Positions 50,659 to 62,881 of a stretch of DNA of 64,000 nucleotides are shown here, in pieces (position 1 is the first letter of the stretch; each line of letters opens with the position of its first letter). This DNA is from Spirodela intermedia. Its lineage: Eukaryota > Streptophyta > Magnoliopsida > Alismatales > Araceae. The notes below the pieces were generated by a model, which was not told the origin of the DNA, ran no database searches, and saw only the letters and a program-made list of their open reading frames with translations. Made by a program: the position numbers and the translations under genes. Location of the stretch: the NCBI GenBank assembly GCA_902729315.2, contig LR746278.1, positions 2,923,501 through 2,987,500 of the forward strand, read 5' to 3'.

Positions 50659-51313
50659 CCCCCCCTGGTATTTCGGGTCCTTGTCGTCGTCGTCTTCTTT
50701 CTCGGTCTACCGGGGTCGCAACTCGTGAGTTTCTCCAAGACAGGGGAAACGACAGAATAGAAGCTGATTCCTCTGGAGGGTGTTTTGTTCCATTCCTTTT
50801 CGAGTTGTTCTTCCCCCGGGGGTGAGAAAATCCGGCCTCGGGTCTTCTCTGGTTTCCGTGTGGCTCCCGGCAGTGGTGCTGGCTTGTTGCCGGTGGGGCA
50901 ATCCGGCTCTTGCGATCGCCCGTTCCTGTGGAGTGTGGGCTGTCGGAGGGGGATGTCTGGGTTTCTGCTACCATAATTTTTGGGGGCGACTGCAGGGGAA
51001 GGGGTTTCAAGGTTGGGATTTTGAGGGGGTTTCCCGGAAAAGAAATGTCCCAAGGTCTGATGGTGTTCTGGTCTGGGGGGACTTTATGTGGCTGACTGAG
51101 TTGGGTTGGTGGTGAGGGCTTCTAGGCCCCGACTGAGAGTTGTGTAGGAGGCAGGAGACAGCCTTTCCGGGTCTTCTAGCCCCGGCATTTGGCGTTCGTC
51201 TGACAGATTTTATATGAGGAATTGACCCTGATCTTTGTCTGCGATTTCTTCCTCTCTGTTGCTCTCCCTGTGATCTTGTTCATCTCCATCTGCGACGGTA
51301 AACGCTTGTGTTG
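49553..51313. other. SEC22 3' region and NPH3-gene promoter/leader
   Basis: 49553 to about 49700 is SEC22 3' UTR. From about 50390 the DNA becomes GC-rich, with a CT run at 50629-50655 typical of a plant 5' leader. The leader of the NPH3 gene probably starts near 50700 and may be spliced. None of the several frames of 100-220 codons across it has protein-family features. Confidence 0.5.
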
Positions 51314-54300
51314 ATGGCTTGTTTGAAGGTCGGTTCAAAAACTGATTTTTTCCAATGCCAAGGACAGGCCTGGTATGCCTCTCTCTCTCTCTCTCTCTCT
51401 CTAGACGTATATTTCTATCTTTCTGCTTATTCGGGGTATTTCCTAAAAATTGTGATCTGCATTCTGAAAACTGAGTTCTGCATTTTGGATAACACACACA
51501 CAAATATATATGTATATATAAATTTATATCTTCCTGCTTTTTCGGGATATTTTCTAAAAAATTTGGTTCTGGGCGATATCTGTTTATGTCTTCTTATATC
51601 CCACCGGTTATTTCTAGTTTTCTTTTCCTGAAAACTGTGATATGCATTCTGGGTAGTACATTTATAAAAATATATATTTCTATCTCTCTGCTTGTTTAGG
51701 ACTTTTTTCGCTAAACTTAGGAGCTGCATTCTGGGTAATACATATATATATATAGATATATAGATATGTTTCTATTTCTTGGCTTATTTCGAGTTTCTTC
51801 CTTCTATCTGGGATCTGCATTATCAGTTTAATCATGTGCTCAGTAGCCTAAAACGTAAGTAGAGTCTCATTTCCGGATGGAGTTTTATAGAGCTTTTCTA
51901 GGGAATATTTCTTGGCTCTTCTGCTAGCTATGAATTCAGGAGTTGACTTTTTGTTGGCGTGGAATTCACAGGTTCTGCGCTGCTGGCCTCCCCAGCGATG
52001 TCACCGTGGAAGTGGGAGATATGTCCTTTCATCTTCACAAGGTCAGCCCTTTTTTTCATGACACATGAATGATTTTCTTCTCGGATCATCAGAACAAAGG
52101 GATCTTGAAAGCAACATTACCTCCACTGACACGCATCAGACCCTTTTTTTCTTTTAAAAGAAAATATATACCTCGACAAGTCCCTGGTTGGTTTTTCTAT
52201 TTTATATCCCTAATTACCTCATCAGGCAAAGGCAATCAATGTACATCTGGTCAATATGAACATATTTTCTATTTTATACATAACTTTGGAAGAATTTCAG
52301 CCGGTCTTTATGAATACATTTTCTACTTTTCAGAATTTTTTACTTTTTGGGAAAATATTAGGATCCTAATCCGGTCACAATAACATCTGGTCATTCTTGT
52401 TCCCCTTCTTCTTCGTCACTTTTTCTGCTATTTTGCTGTCCCCTATCCTTTCTTCTTCCTCCGTCAACAGCACCAAGCCCAAAGGATTTGAGTTTAACTG
52501 CATCAGATGAGCATGTACTCAACTGACTAATAGTTACTTTATATTAATTCTGGCTAATTTCCTCCTAGAATTGGCTGTTCAACATGCATATTTTCAGCAG
52601 CATATCGAGTATTACTAATTATAGTAAGTTATTTGCTAATGATCGAGGCCTCCTTGCCTCCGCTGTTCTGTACTTGTAGCCTTCTTGCCATATTCTGCAT
52701 CCATCTCCCCGCAAGAAACGAACTCAGAGCTTCATTCCCCGCAATGACGGTCAACGAAGGACAAAGTCCAAGTCCTCCAAGGATCTTCCTCTCCATCATA
52801 GATGATGGGCAACTTCTTAGCTAATTTTAGCATTCTCATTGTTGATACTCGGACGTAAGTTTTCGCTAAAATGGCATATTTTTACCTCTATTTTGTGGGA
52901 ACATGGTGGTGTTCAAATGGATTCCCCCTTTTCTTTCTCTTACCCAATCAATCATCTTCCCTCAGCATCACAACCCGCACCCCCATTCCTGCATCTGGGC
53001 GCCGCCATAATATCCAATTTATCAAAAAAATATCGTTGTTCTCTCCGTCCCACGGCGCCCCACACGCAGTTGCGATGAATATTGTATGAAAATCGCTTGG
53101 AAGAAATAAAACTTATATTTTACCCATTAAATCGTGTTGAAACCATGTCTGGATGCTGGGTGATTTCCCATTATACCTTCCATCTCAATGTGCAGTATCC
53201 TCTGCTATCCAAAAGTGCTACCTTGGGGAGATTAATTGAAGAAGCCTCCCAAGGAGAAAGCTGCAACATCAAGCTCAACGACGTTCCCGGCGGCGCAAGG
53301 TCATTCGAGATGGTCGCCAAATTCTGCTACGACGTGAAGCTGGAGCTGACGGCCGGAAACGTGGCGGCACTCCGATGCGCCGCCGAGCACCTGGAGATGA
53401 CGGAAGATTACAGCGAGAATAACTTGATTCTGCAAGCGGAGTGCTTCCTGAACCAGGCGGTTCTCCACAGCTGGAAGGATTCCCTGAGGGTTCTCCAGAC
53501 TTGCGAGGGTCTTCTTCCTCACGCTGAGGACCTGCATGTCGTGGAGAGGTGCATCCAGTCGCTGGCCTCGAAGGCCTCTACAGACCCGCAGCTCTTCGGG
53601 TGGCCGGTGATGGAACGTGGGCCATTGCAGAGCCCCGGGGGGAGCATCCTCTGGAATGGAATCAGCACCGGTTCCCGGCCGAGGAACTCTCGCCCAGATT
53701 GGTGGTACGAGGACGCCTCCAGCTTGAATCTTCCCTTCTACAAGAGGCTCATCTCCGCCATGGAAGCTCGCGGAGTGAGGAGGCAGGTTATCTGCGGATC
53801 CCTCGCGTCGTACGCGAGGAGATACCTCCCCGGTCTTAACCGGCGGCAGAGCGCTGGCGAGCTGGGGCATCGCCGGAGTTCTGGGTCGCCTGCGGCGGAG
53901 CCTGTGGAGGAACAGAGAACTCTTCTGGAGGAGATCGATCGACTGTTGCCCATCCAGAAGGACGCCATGCCGGTGAAGTTCTTGTTCAGCCTTCTGAGAA
54001 CCGCCGCCATCCTCAAAGCTGGCCCGTCCTGCATCTCAAACCTGGAGACAAGGATCGGCATGCAGCTCGACCGAGCGAGCTTGGAAGATCTGCTGATGCC
54101 GAGCTTCTCTCCTCACTCCGCGGATGAAGCCCTCTACAACGTCGACTGCATTCAGAGGATTCTCGAGCACTTCTTGGAGATGGACCGGGCCACTGGCGGC
54201 GCCACCGCTTCGCCATATCCGGGGAACGGCGAGTCGGTCACTGGGTCTCCTTCTCTCACGCGCTTGACCGCCGTCGCCAAGCTCGTGGACGGCTACCTGG

Positions 54301-55040
54301 CAGAGATCGCTCCAGACGTGAACCTGAAGCTGATGAAATTTCAGTCCCTCGCTGAGGCCGTGCCGGACTACGCTCGGCCTCTGGACGATGGGATTTATCG
54401 CGCCATTGACATATACTTGAAGGTAAGAAAAATACTCGACGATCTATGGTGCTTTATTTGTTCTCCACGATCTGCGGTCTGAATGTGGAGGAGCTTGAAA
54501 CAGTTCCATCCATGGCTGTCGGAGCTCGAGAAGGAGAAACTCTGCAAGGTGATAGACTGCCAGAAGCTCTCACTGGAAGCTTGCACCCATGCAGCGCAGA
54601 ACAACAGGCTCCCACTGAGGGTCGTCGTCCAGGTCCTCTTCTTCGAGCAGTTGCAGCTGAGAACATCGATCGCCGGCTGTTTCATGGTTTCTGAGAATCT
54701 CGATGGGTCGAGACAGCTCAGGGGGAACGACGGCGGGTGGGCGACGGCGGTGAGGGAGAACCAGGTCTTGAAGGTGGGCATGGACAGCATGAGACTGCGA
54801 GTTTTAGAGCTCGAAAGAGAGTGCCTTGGCATGAGACAGGAGATCCTGAAGCTCGGTCAGGAGAAGGGAAGGGGATGGGGCGGCGTGGTTCCAAAGAAGT
54901 TGGTCGGCTTCAAGATCAAGTCACAGATGTGCAGCGCCCAGGAAGACTCCGTCAGTGACCAGAAGAGCAGCGCCGGGAAGACTGTGAAGTCCCCATTGAA
55001 GCTCACGAGTCACAGGAATAACCTTTACGTCGAAGGTTGA
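51314..55040 (+). CDS. BTB/POZ and NPH3 domain protein (CUL3 adaptor family)
   Basis: Plant-specific substrate adaptor for CUL3 ubiquitin ligases, related to NPH3/RPT2 phototropic signalling proteins. Exons 51314-51372, 51972-52041, 53196-54422 and 54504-55040 give 630 residues. The start [14 protein letters not shown] is characteristic of the family. The BTB domain (about 20-120) starts [20 protein letters not shown]. The NPH3 domain starts at [12 protein letters not shown] and contains [14 protein letters not shown] and the conserved tyrosine motif near [20 protein letters not shown] predicted coiled coil ([20 protein letters not shown]) and a basic tail follow. The second exon ends exactly at FHLHK, a usual splice position. 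The [20 protein letters not shown] form suggests the At1g67900-like subgroup rather than NPY proteins, but I cannot confirm that. Confidence 0.94.
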
Positions 55041-56022
55041 CTTTCCGTGATCTGGCGACCCTCATCTTCTCTCATCGTCTTTTCGCTTGTACGATGAGGT
55101 TTCTGTAGATTATCGCGTGGGTTCTTGTTCTTCTCTACTGGTGTGAAGAGTGTCTGTGTTAGTGCTTGATAGTAATAAAAAATTGTGCTCTGAAGTGGAA
55201 AATTTGCCACGACGAGCTTGAACGTAAGTTCCCATTTCTGGTCGGTCCCATCAGTCGTTGACTGGAACTCGAGCTGGCTCAGTTTTCTTAATCACCAGCG
55301 GACGCCACTCGTCCGCATTTCGGTGTTATGTGATCGAGTCAATGCGCGCTCAGGAGTTACCAAAAAAAAAAAAGAGTAAACTTTTCAGGTCCTTCAATGA
55401 GGATTCAGGGACGATAGTAAGGAGAATATGGGTTCAGAGAAGTGCCATTTTTATTAATAATGAGAAAAATAAGAAAAAATAAAGGATTAAGATCATATCA
55501 TGTTTAAGTTTTATTTGGTTCTAGATCGTCATAAATCACTCGAATTAAGAACAAATCCGTATCTTTCTTCAGTTAGGAACTTTAAATCAACCACATCTAA
55601 CTAGGGTCAACCTTTTGACTTGGCCTAGTGAAGAAGTCTCCTCTCTAACCACCACCATCTCTTTCTTTACCTCTAAACCCACAATTCCCACGTACCCTTT
55701 CCAAAAGGTATTATTATTGTCCTTTAAAGAGAATGGGGGAACAAGAAGGTGATTCGAGGCTAAATATCAAGAGCTGATCAAGTTATGGTGGCATGCAAGT
55801 TCAAGTGAGAAAGAAAAAAAGTATCAGTAATTAAGGTAGGTTCTGTGGAGCTAAAATTAAACAGCCTTATCTTTTAATAGTAATTTTTATATATATATAT
55901 AAAAGTCAACTACTTCAAAATTAAGAATAGCTACTTGGATGGATCCAGTTGCTCCTTTTTCCTCCAAAAAAAAATAAGTTTTATGAGACAACAATTTTAC
56001 AAGGAATTTCATATTAATTTCC
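55041..56022. other. NPH3-gene 3' region and intergenic
   Basis: Contains the 3' UTR of the NPH3-family gene (possible signal AATAAAAA near 55173) followed by AT-rich DNA. No gene is seen. Confidence 0.5.
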
Positions 56023-56325
56023 TTATGAGGCATATTTCCCCCTCGCCTGCCGAACCTGCCTGTCATTGTTACTCTTTCTCGACTGTTTTGCCTCCGCCCC
56101 GTTAAGTAGTTTTAATGAAATATTCATATTCTTCATGAAAAAAAATTCCTTCTGCAATTCGTCCCAGATCAAGTTTCCGGGTCTCTGTCCGAATCCGAGC
56201 CGTAAGAACTTCCTTGAGAATCTAGTGACGACGCCATTGATGAAGAGGACGCGGAGAGGAAGGAGCAGGATCATTAATGGCGTAAAGCCCCCGACTTTTG
56301 GTGTGGGGATGATCCACGAAGACAT
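56023..56325 (-). CDS. possible small membrane protein, unrecognised
   Basis: An open frame of 100 codons with an in-frame TAG upstream, so the ATG at 56323-56325 is the first usable start. It begins MSSWIIPTPKVGG, followed by a hydrophobic segment (FTPLMILLLPLRVLFINGVV), then a basic, hydrophilic half. It lies head-to-head with the NOI gene across a GC-rich interval, as a shared promoter would. I do not recognise a family and there is no second line of evidence, so it may be a chance frame or a leader. Confidence 0.3.
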   Translation of the reverse strand: MSSWIIPTPKVGGFTPLMILLLPLRVLFINGVVTRFSRKFLRLGFGQRPGNLIWDELQKEFFFMKNMNISLKLLNGAEAKQSRKSNNDRQVRQARGKYAS

Positions 56326-56599
56326 GGGTTGTTCAGAGAGCTTCAGAAGGGCGGCCTTAGCCGGTTGTTCGAACGGAATAGTGCCATGGAAGGAGGCGGC
56401 GGGGGGCTACCGAGCTCCGCCTTCTCTGGGGAGATGGCGGAGAGAAGAAAGCGGAGGGGAACTTAAGAGGGGATGGGGAGGGGTTTGTTTGTGGGAATGA
56501 ATGCTCGAGAATTTACCCGGGCAGTTATCAACGCGTTCTCCACGCCGCCCACCGTCCATTTCTTCTCCCCTCTCCCTCCCCTCCTGCTAATTCACAGGT

Positions 56600-56601
<2 letters not shown>

Positions 56602-56646
<45 letters not shown>

Positions 56647-56659
56647 TCTCTCTCTCTCA
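56602..56659. repeat. CT microsatellite in NOI gene leader
   Basis: CT repeated about 28 times with one CCC interruption, 58-115 bases before the NOI start codon. Confidence 0.9.
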
Positions 56660-56716
56660 TCTCTTCGTCCTCACCGTTTGAGCTTGGGAAGGAGAACTCC
56701 TTGGATTGCCCCGGCC

Positions 56717-58425
56717 ATGTCTTCGGTGAGACCGACTAGTCTCTCGCCTTTCTTTGCGATTTTCGTCGTCTGGTTTCATCCTCGGATCACGGGTTCTGGC
56801 TCGACTCGAGAAATTGGCTTCTGGTTTTATAGTCGGAGAAAGAGGACGATGGAGCATGGTGGGGATTGAGATGGTTCTCCTCTTCTCAGTTCAGGAAGAT
56901 AAGATCCACTTGGTTTAGAGAAAGAGAGAGAGAAGGATTATCACCCAAAATAATAGCATCTTCCGGTGGCGAGTAGGTAAATCGGAGGAAGAGGATGATG
57001 ACCTTATCTACAATGCATGAAGATAATATCATGGCTTTATTCATTTATTCTGAATGTGAGACTATAATAGAGAGATCATATTCATAGGTTTTGATTTTTG
57101 GAAAGGTTCTTCGGGGCGAATTGACGTTATGTCATGGGGGAATTGATGGGAAGAACATACGATTTTGAGATTTGGTAGTACTTGAGCTCTTGAATTAATA
57201 GTGCATGTTCTCGTTGCCATTTCTCCAAAGCTTCATTTATGTATATTTTTATTAATTTCCTATTTTTAATCCCAAGTTTTAGAATTGGGAAATGCCGATA
57301 TGATCCTCAAAACTATCATTGCACATGGGATTTTTTATCTAATTTTTTATATTTATTATCATATTTTTTTAGGTTTTTTTTTCATCCACCACAATGAGAT
57401 CATCACCCCTTTCCAACTGATGATTTAACTTATCTCGGGACCATATAATAACTTGTGATTCTTCTTTGTAAGAAATAAGAAGGATAACGAATCGATTGAC
57501 CTCCCTAACACCAAGTTTCTTGCCGTGGGTCAACTCAACTTATCCACACAAGATTAGATGTACAAAAAAAATCGTATCTTGAGATTCAGTATTTGATTAT
57601 CAGTTGACTTTCAATACAATCACATTCATTGGTGGCAAGCAGTAGATGTTTGGATTAATTGGCCTCAAAGCCATTCAACAATGGTTTGACAGTACTAATC
57701 ACATTCAATAGTGACATTCATTCAATCATGGGCTTCTCCAACAGATGATTCAACTTACCTAGGGACCTTTAGCTTCGATTCAACTATGCAGGATAATGAA
57801 TCGATTGACTCCCTAACACCAAGTTTCTTGACGTGGTTCAACTCAACTTATCCACACAACATTAGATGTACAAAAAAATCGTTCTTGAAATTCACCATTT
57901 AATTATCGGTCGACTTTCCCATCCAATCACATTCAATGGTGACAAGCATTAGATGTTTGGATTCATCCTCCTCACATTCATTCAATCATGGGCTTATCAT
58001 TTCAAATCATATCCAACGTTGAGGAGAGTCTTACGCTTAAATTGTCCATCTTCAAGGCTGTTTGATAGATCCTCAGTTGACTTTCTCACACAATTGGTGT
58101 TTATGCGTCGCATGAAGCACGAAAAAGGGGTCCCTTTGCCGAAATTTGGAGAATGGGACGTGAACAACCCTGCTTCTGCCGAGGGCTTCACAGTCATCTT
58201 TAACAAGGCCAGAGACGAGAAGAAGACGACCGGCGGCACCGGGACGACAAGGGATAAAGGAGACTACAAGCAGAATCAGACAATTGAGTTCCCCAAGAAG
58301 AGGGTATTGACTTCGTTCAAGGAAGAATAAAATTACTCCTTTTGTCCTATCTTTAGCGTTATTTGGTCAACGAAAACGTGATGATTTTATCCACAAATCT
58401 GCAGAGAAAGTGGCTTTGCTTCTGA
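56717..58425 (+). CDS. NOI-domain (RIN4-like) small protein
   Basis: Three coding exons: 56717-56725 (Met-Ser-Ser), 58118-58303 and 58405-58425, giving 71 residues. Exon 2 carries the complete NOI core: [18 protein letters not shown], then [19 protein letters not shown] is the type of site cleaved by the bacterial protease AvrRpt2 in RIN4. Exon 3 supplies RKWLCF and the stop, giving a basic C-terminus with a cysteine that could be acylated for membrane attachment, as in RIN4. Phases match (0/0 at both junctions) and all sites are GT-AG. NOI proteins act at the plasma membrane in immunity and exocytosis-related roles; the function here is inferred. Exon 1 is the weakest part, since an ATG at 58094 or 58112 in exon 2 is an alternative start. 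Confidence 0.75.
57418..57965 (+). repeat. tandem direct repeat in NOI intron, about 320-base period
   Basis: 57418-57660 and 57735-57965 share GATGATT(T/C)AACTTA, AATCGATTGAC, CCTAACACCAAGTTTCTTG, CAACTCAACTTATCCACACA and TAGATGTTTGGATT in order. A partial third copy of the CATTCATTCAATCATGGGCTT words occurs near 57970. Confidence 0.8.
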
Positions 58426-58843
58426 CCAACATCGGGACTCGGAGGGACCATCCGGGTTGTTCTCTTCCACTGTGTCCCTCTTTCTCAATGGCCAGCTAGC
58501 CCAGAGGGAGGGAGATGTCAACCCCCTTTCTTCTGTCTTCGGTTTTTTCGTTTCTTGTCTCGTGACGTTGACTTACTGCTATCCAATCATCCTCTGGAAG
58601 TCTTTTCTGGACGAAGAAGTCACGAGTTCCCTGAAATTATGAGAAAATAATTGGGTCAATGCCTCGGTTACTTACTGTTCTTGAGGGGATTCACGGCCTG
58701 AATGAGAATCAGTAAAAAGTTCCCTTCTTTAGATTATTTATTTTGGGAATGATATAGCTGGGCAAGACCACGTCTAATGCCCCCGGTTTTGTCAAGTACA
58801 GACAAGGCCCGAATCCAGGCATTGTCTGAAAGTGGCCTTCGAG

Positions 58844-59091
<248 letters not shown>

Positions 59092-59603
59092 TTCAAATAT
59101 AATAGAGATTTTTTTTATTTTTAGCCAAGGCCCTGTACAAATTATGTGATTTATTCTACGTCATCTCTCTCTCTCTCTCTCTCCCTCTCTCCTCGTTCTC
59201 GTTCGTCCGGATGAGAGAGAGACAATATGTCGAGTTAATATTGAAAGTTCAAAAGAAAGAGGAGTATTTATAGGAAAACCTTTGATTTCGATAGAAACTC
59301 CTGCGAGATGCCTACGAATAAAGTATATTAAGAAACATATTTTTAAGGTCTAATAAATTATTTTTTAAATCTTTAAGAATAGATATTAGAACAGTATATG
59401 ATGTGCGCCGAGTCCTGAGAGGAGAGCGAGGGTAGGAGAACTGAGTATTTAAGCAAATGTGTTTTAAATAGATTAAATAAATATTGTGCCATATATGGAG
59501 GGCATATACAGATAATTTACGGAACCTTCTCCGACAGGTTTTTGTTCGTCATTCCAGCTTCGTCTGAGAGCTTTCAGAGAGAGAGAGAGAGGGAGAGGGA
59601 GTC

Positions 59604-61903
59604 ATGGGGGAAGAAGTGGGGGAGAAGCCCCTAAGGAGGATGGCGGAGGCCTTCGATGAGCTTGCCGTCGCCGTGAAGAGCAGTAAAGCCCGAGAAGGGG
59701 GCGAGGGCCTGGACGCCGCCTGCTTCTCCCACGCGTGCGCCCGCGTATCTGTCCTCTTCAGCTGCCTCGGTATCGCCTTCAAGTTTGCTGAAATGGATTA
59801 CGTTGCCAAGGTCCCGGAGCCCTTCTATTTCCTGTCTATGTTCGCCGTCTATTCTGGGATCTATCGGAAAGGAGTCTCATACTCTCTTAGCGAGGATTTG
59901 TTCTCATTTTTCAATATTTCCCTAATTTTATCAGTAATGGTTATTAGGTTAGGTCTCGATCTTTTTCAAGATCTCTGTATATATTTCTCTTTGATTCTGT
60001 CGAATTGATCATGAAATAGAAGCAGATTCTCATTCCGTTAGAAAATCATTGTTTCGATCCGGGGTTGCACCGTTGACATTGCGAAAATCTCATGGCATTT
60101 TTATCCTCCTCTGTGTTCTATATAATTTTATTAAATTCGCAGTCGATCATCATTTCCATAGGAGATTTTACTGTTGATGTTTTTAACAACTCTCAAGTCG
60201 CGGTGTATGAGATTTCACGTCCCTAAGAAGACAGCATCAAACTAGCCCAAGCCGTTGAAAATGCTCCCCTCCAAGATGAACGGAAAATTTTGGAATAAGT
60301 AATAGATGTTCTCAATGATGTTCAAACTTATTTTGAATGATGTTCTCAATGCACAGTTGGATCTCGACTATTCATATATATATATATATATATAGAATCT
60401 GTTCTCTGGAAAAGAAATTTCTCCGGATGTAGAGGATTTCTCTGCCCAAGATTTGTTGCTATCAATCTTTCATATAGGGAGTTCATGACTGGAACAGTGA
60501 ACATCTCGTTAAATGGCATTATACTTGTAAATTTCAACGTTAAGGCAGAGTAATTCCCAACGTGGATTAATTTTTAGCTATCATTAAAAAGTTGTCATTT
60601 TGTATGATCTTCGTCTCAACTTGAATTCGTTTTTAGTTCCTAAATGAAGTTGAAATTGGCGATAATCTTCAGAAAGTCAAACAATTTTGCGAATATATTG
60701 AATTCCCTGGGACAGTTTGGTGTGGAAATCTCCTGCTTCGGTTCCATCCAAACAGAGAAAAGGGATCTTGTGTGCAATTAAAACAATCTTCAATTCTGCA
60801 GTGGTGTCCCCACTTTTTCCATATAGATTGATGAGAACGCATCTAATTATTTTTATCCTACCATTAAATGGCCTTTGATTTCGCTTATTCTGGGTGATGT
60901 CAGGTTGAGGATCTGAAGTCCGCATCAAAGTCAATAACCACGCTGGAATCCATGCTCCAGCTGGACATTGAGCAGGATACCGTGAGGAAGGCTGGAAGCC
61001 ATACGAGAAACCTTCTCAGAGTGAAGCGAGGACTGGACATGGTCAGGGTCCTCTTCGAACAGATTCTAGCATCTGAGTATGGCCTCTTCCTCCTCCCTTT
61101 CCTACTGACGACATCTGAAAAGACTTTGCAGGATGGATCAATCATTCTGAAATCTCATTCGATGATGTGGATTTTATGAAAGAGCAAGGCAGGCAATCAA
61201 AGAAAATGTGTCGTAGAAACCGGACACACTAGTTTTATGCGCTTCAAACCTGCTGGATCTTGAAGTTCCCAATGATTTGATTGCTCCATATTTAATTTAT
61301 TCTCCTTCAATAATCGAAATCACATGGAACAAGTAGAACACTGGTTCCCAATTATCTTCCCATGCTGAGAAAATTCTCCAATGCATGTCATCTGAAACTC
61401 GAAATCCATTGTGTGAGATGGGAGGGGGGTGGCACATTGCTAGAAAGATTCTCTTATTACTGGTTTCGTCTCAATCTACCAACTCCCATTTCTTCTGCTA
61501 CATCATCATCGTCGGCATCGACAGTACTAACTGTTGGGACCTTCGATTTCAGTGGGAACTCCCTCAGGGATCCAGCATCAGTGGCCTATGCGCAAGTCTT
61601 CGCTCCCCACCATGGATGGGCCATAAGGAAGGCTGTTGCCGCTGGAATGTACGCACTTCCTTCAAAGTCTCAGCTCCTGAGGAAACTCAACGAGGAAGGT
61701 GAACCCGAAGCCCCATTTTATTGCATGCAGGCTTTAATAATAAATACATTTCCATGCCCAAGCTGACATCTGAGAGCACTCGCTCTCTCTTTCCAGAGTC
61801 CTCGGCCCGAGTCCACATGCAGAGCTACGTCGCCACATCGGCTTCCATCATTCATTATGTTCATGAGCTTTTCTTTGTGAGAGATCTGGGCATCGATTGG
61901 TGA
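59604..61903 (+). CDS. ACD11: ACD11-like sphingolipid (ceramide-1-phosphate) transfer protein
   Basis: Glycolipid-transfer-protein fold that moves ceramide-1-phosphate between membranes; loss of Arabidopsis ACD11 causes runaway cell death. Exons 59604-59810, 60904-61076, 61553-61698 and 61797-61903 give 210 residues against about 206 in Arabidopsis. Head-group positions are visible: Asp65 and Lys69 in MDYVAK, Arg104 and Arg108 in HTRNLLRVKRG, and His147 in FAPHHGWAIRK. The C-terminus is FFVRDLGIDW. The start follows a GA-rich leader (59577-59600). The first intron is 1.1 kb. Exon 2 ends GA before GTATGG, so the junction residue is Asp127 where Glu is usual. Identity is very secure. Confidence 0.95.
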
Positions 61904-62501
61904 TTTGGGGCTGTTGTTTCAGAGGGCATCGCTGATCTATACATGAATTATTATTTTTCTCCTCCATGAAATTGGATCCCCTGCCGCTGCCTTTGAGCGC
62001 CAGCCGCCACCTTATTCTGTGAAGATGGATAGATCTGGTCTCCGTGTGGGTTCTTGAATCAGAGACGCAGCTGATTTATATGTCCCTTCATTTGGTCTCC
62101 ATGATCCATCAATGGAGGGCGATGAATGGAGAAGAAGAGGATTTCAGAAAGCTTCAGACCAGGCCCTGAGAAGAAAGAAGAACCCATCATCACTCTAATC
62201 CCCAGTGCTGCAGTCTTGCCGAGGACCGGCCGAGTCTCATCGGTTTGAATCCATAGGCTCGGTTCAGCTCGACATGATTTTTTAACGGGCATGTGGTGAT
62301 TCTTCAGGATTCCAACCAGAACAGGCGACGACCTCAGTAATTGTCTCAAACTGATGAGGAATCAACAGGAGGCCGATATGAGACTCAGTTTTTTTTTTTT
62401 TCTGAAAGATCATTCGTCAGATTGGCAGGATCGTATAATCTCATTAGGGAATCAGTTTAAGTTCTCAGGGTATCAGTAAGCCCATCTTGGAAACATTTTG
62501 T

Positions 62502-62536
<35 letters not shown>

Positions 62537-62881
62537 CCTAGGAGGAGATCGCTGCCGATCCCTTAGCTTGCTGTGAATCAAAACACCAGTTCTGCTCCAG
62601 AATCGAAGGATACCCATACATTGAAGCATATCAAGATATATACAGACCGCCCTAGAAAAAGGAAATGTACAGCGTAGCAAAAATAGTAAATTCTGTGATG
62701 TCCAAGGGGGGCGCCCCCCTCTCAACCCCCAGAAGATAACCCATCTCTGGTTACAACATCGTATTAATGTTACATCCTGGCCAAGTGGAGATTGGCGGAA
62801 CAAGCTACGCTGCCCAAAATGTTAGGAGGGGGGAAAAAATCAAAGGGAAAAATTAGCCAGCCCCGTTGACCTTAGGGACTT
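61904..62881. other. convergent 3' regions of ACD11 and CPSF30
   Basis: Probably holds the 3' UTRs of both genes. A CT run is at 62504-62533 (GA on the CPSF30 strand). The minus-strand frame of 112 codons here is not conserved-looking. Confidence 0.5.

Noticed and set aside
50391..51053. 220-codon minus-strand frame upstream of the NPH3-family gene
   Set aside because: Low-complexity Pro/Arg/Glu composition, includes a GA-run translation, and lies in the GC-rich leader of the plus-strand gene.
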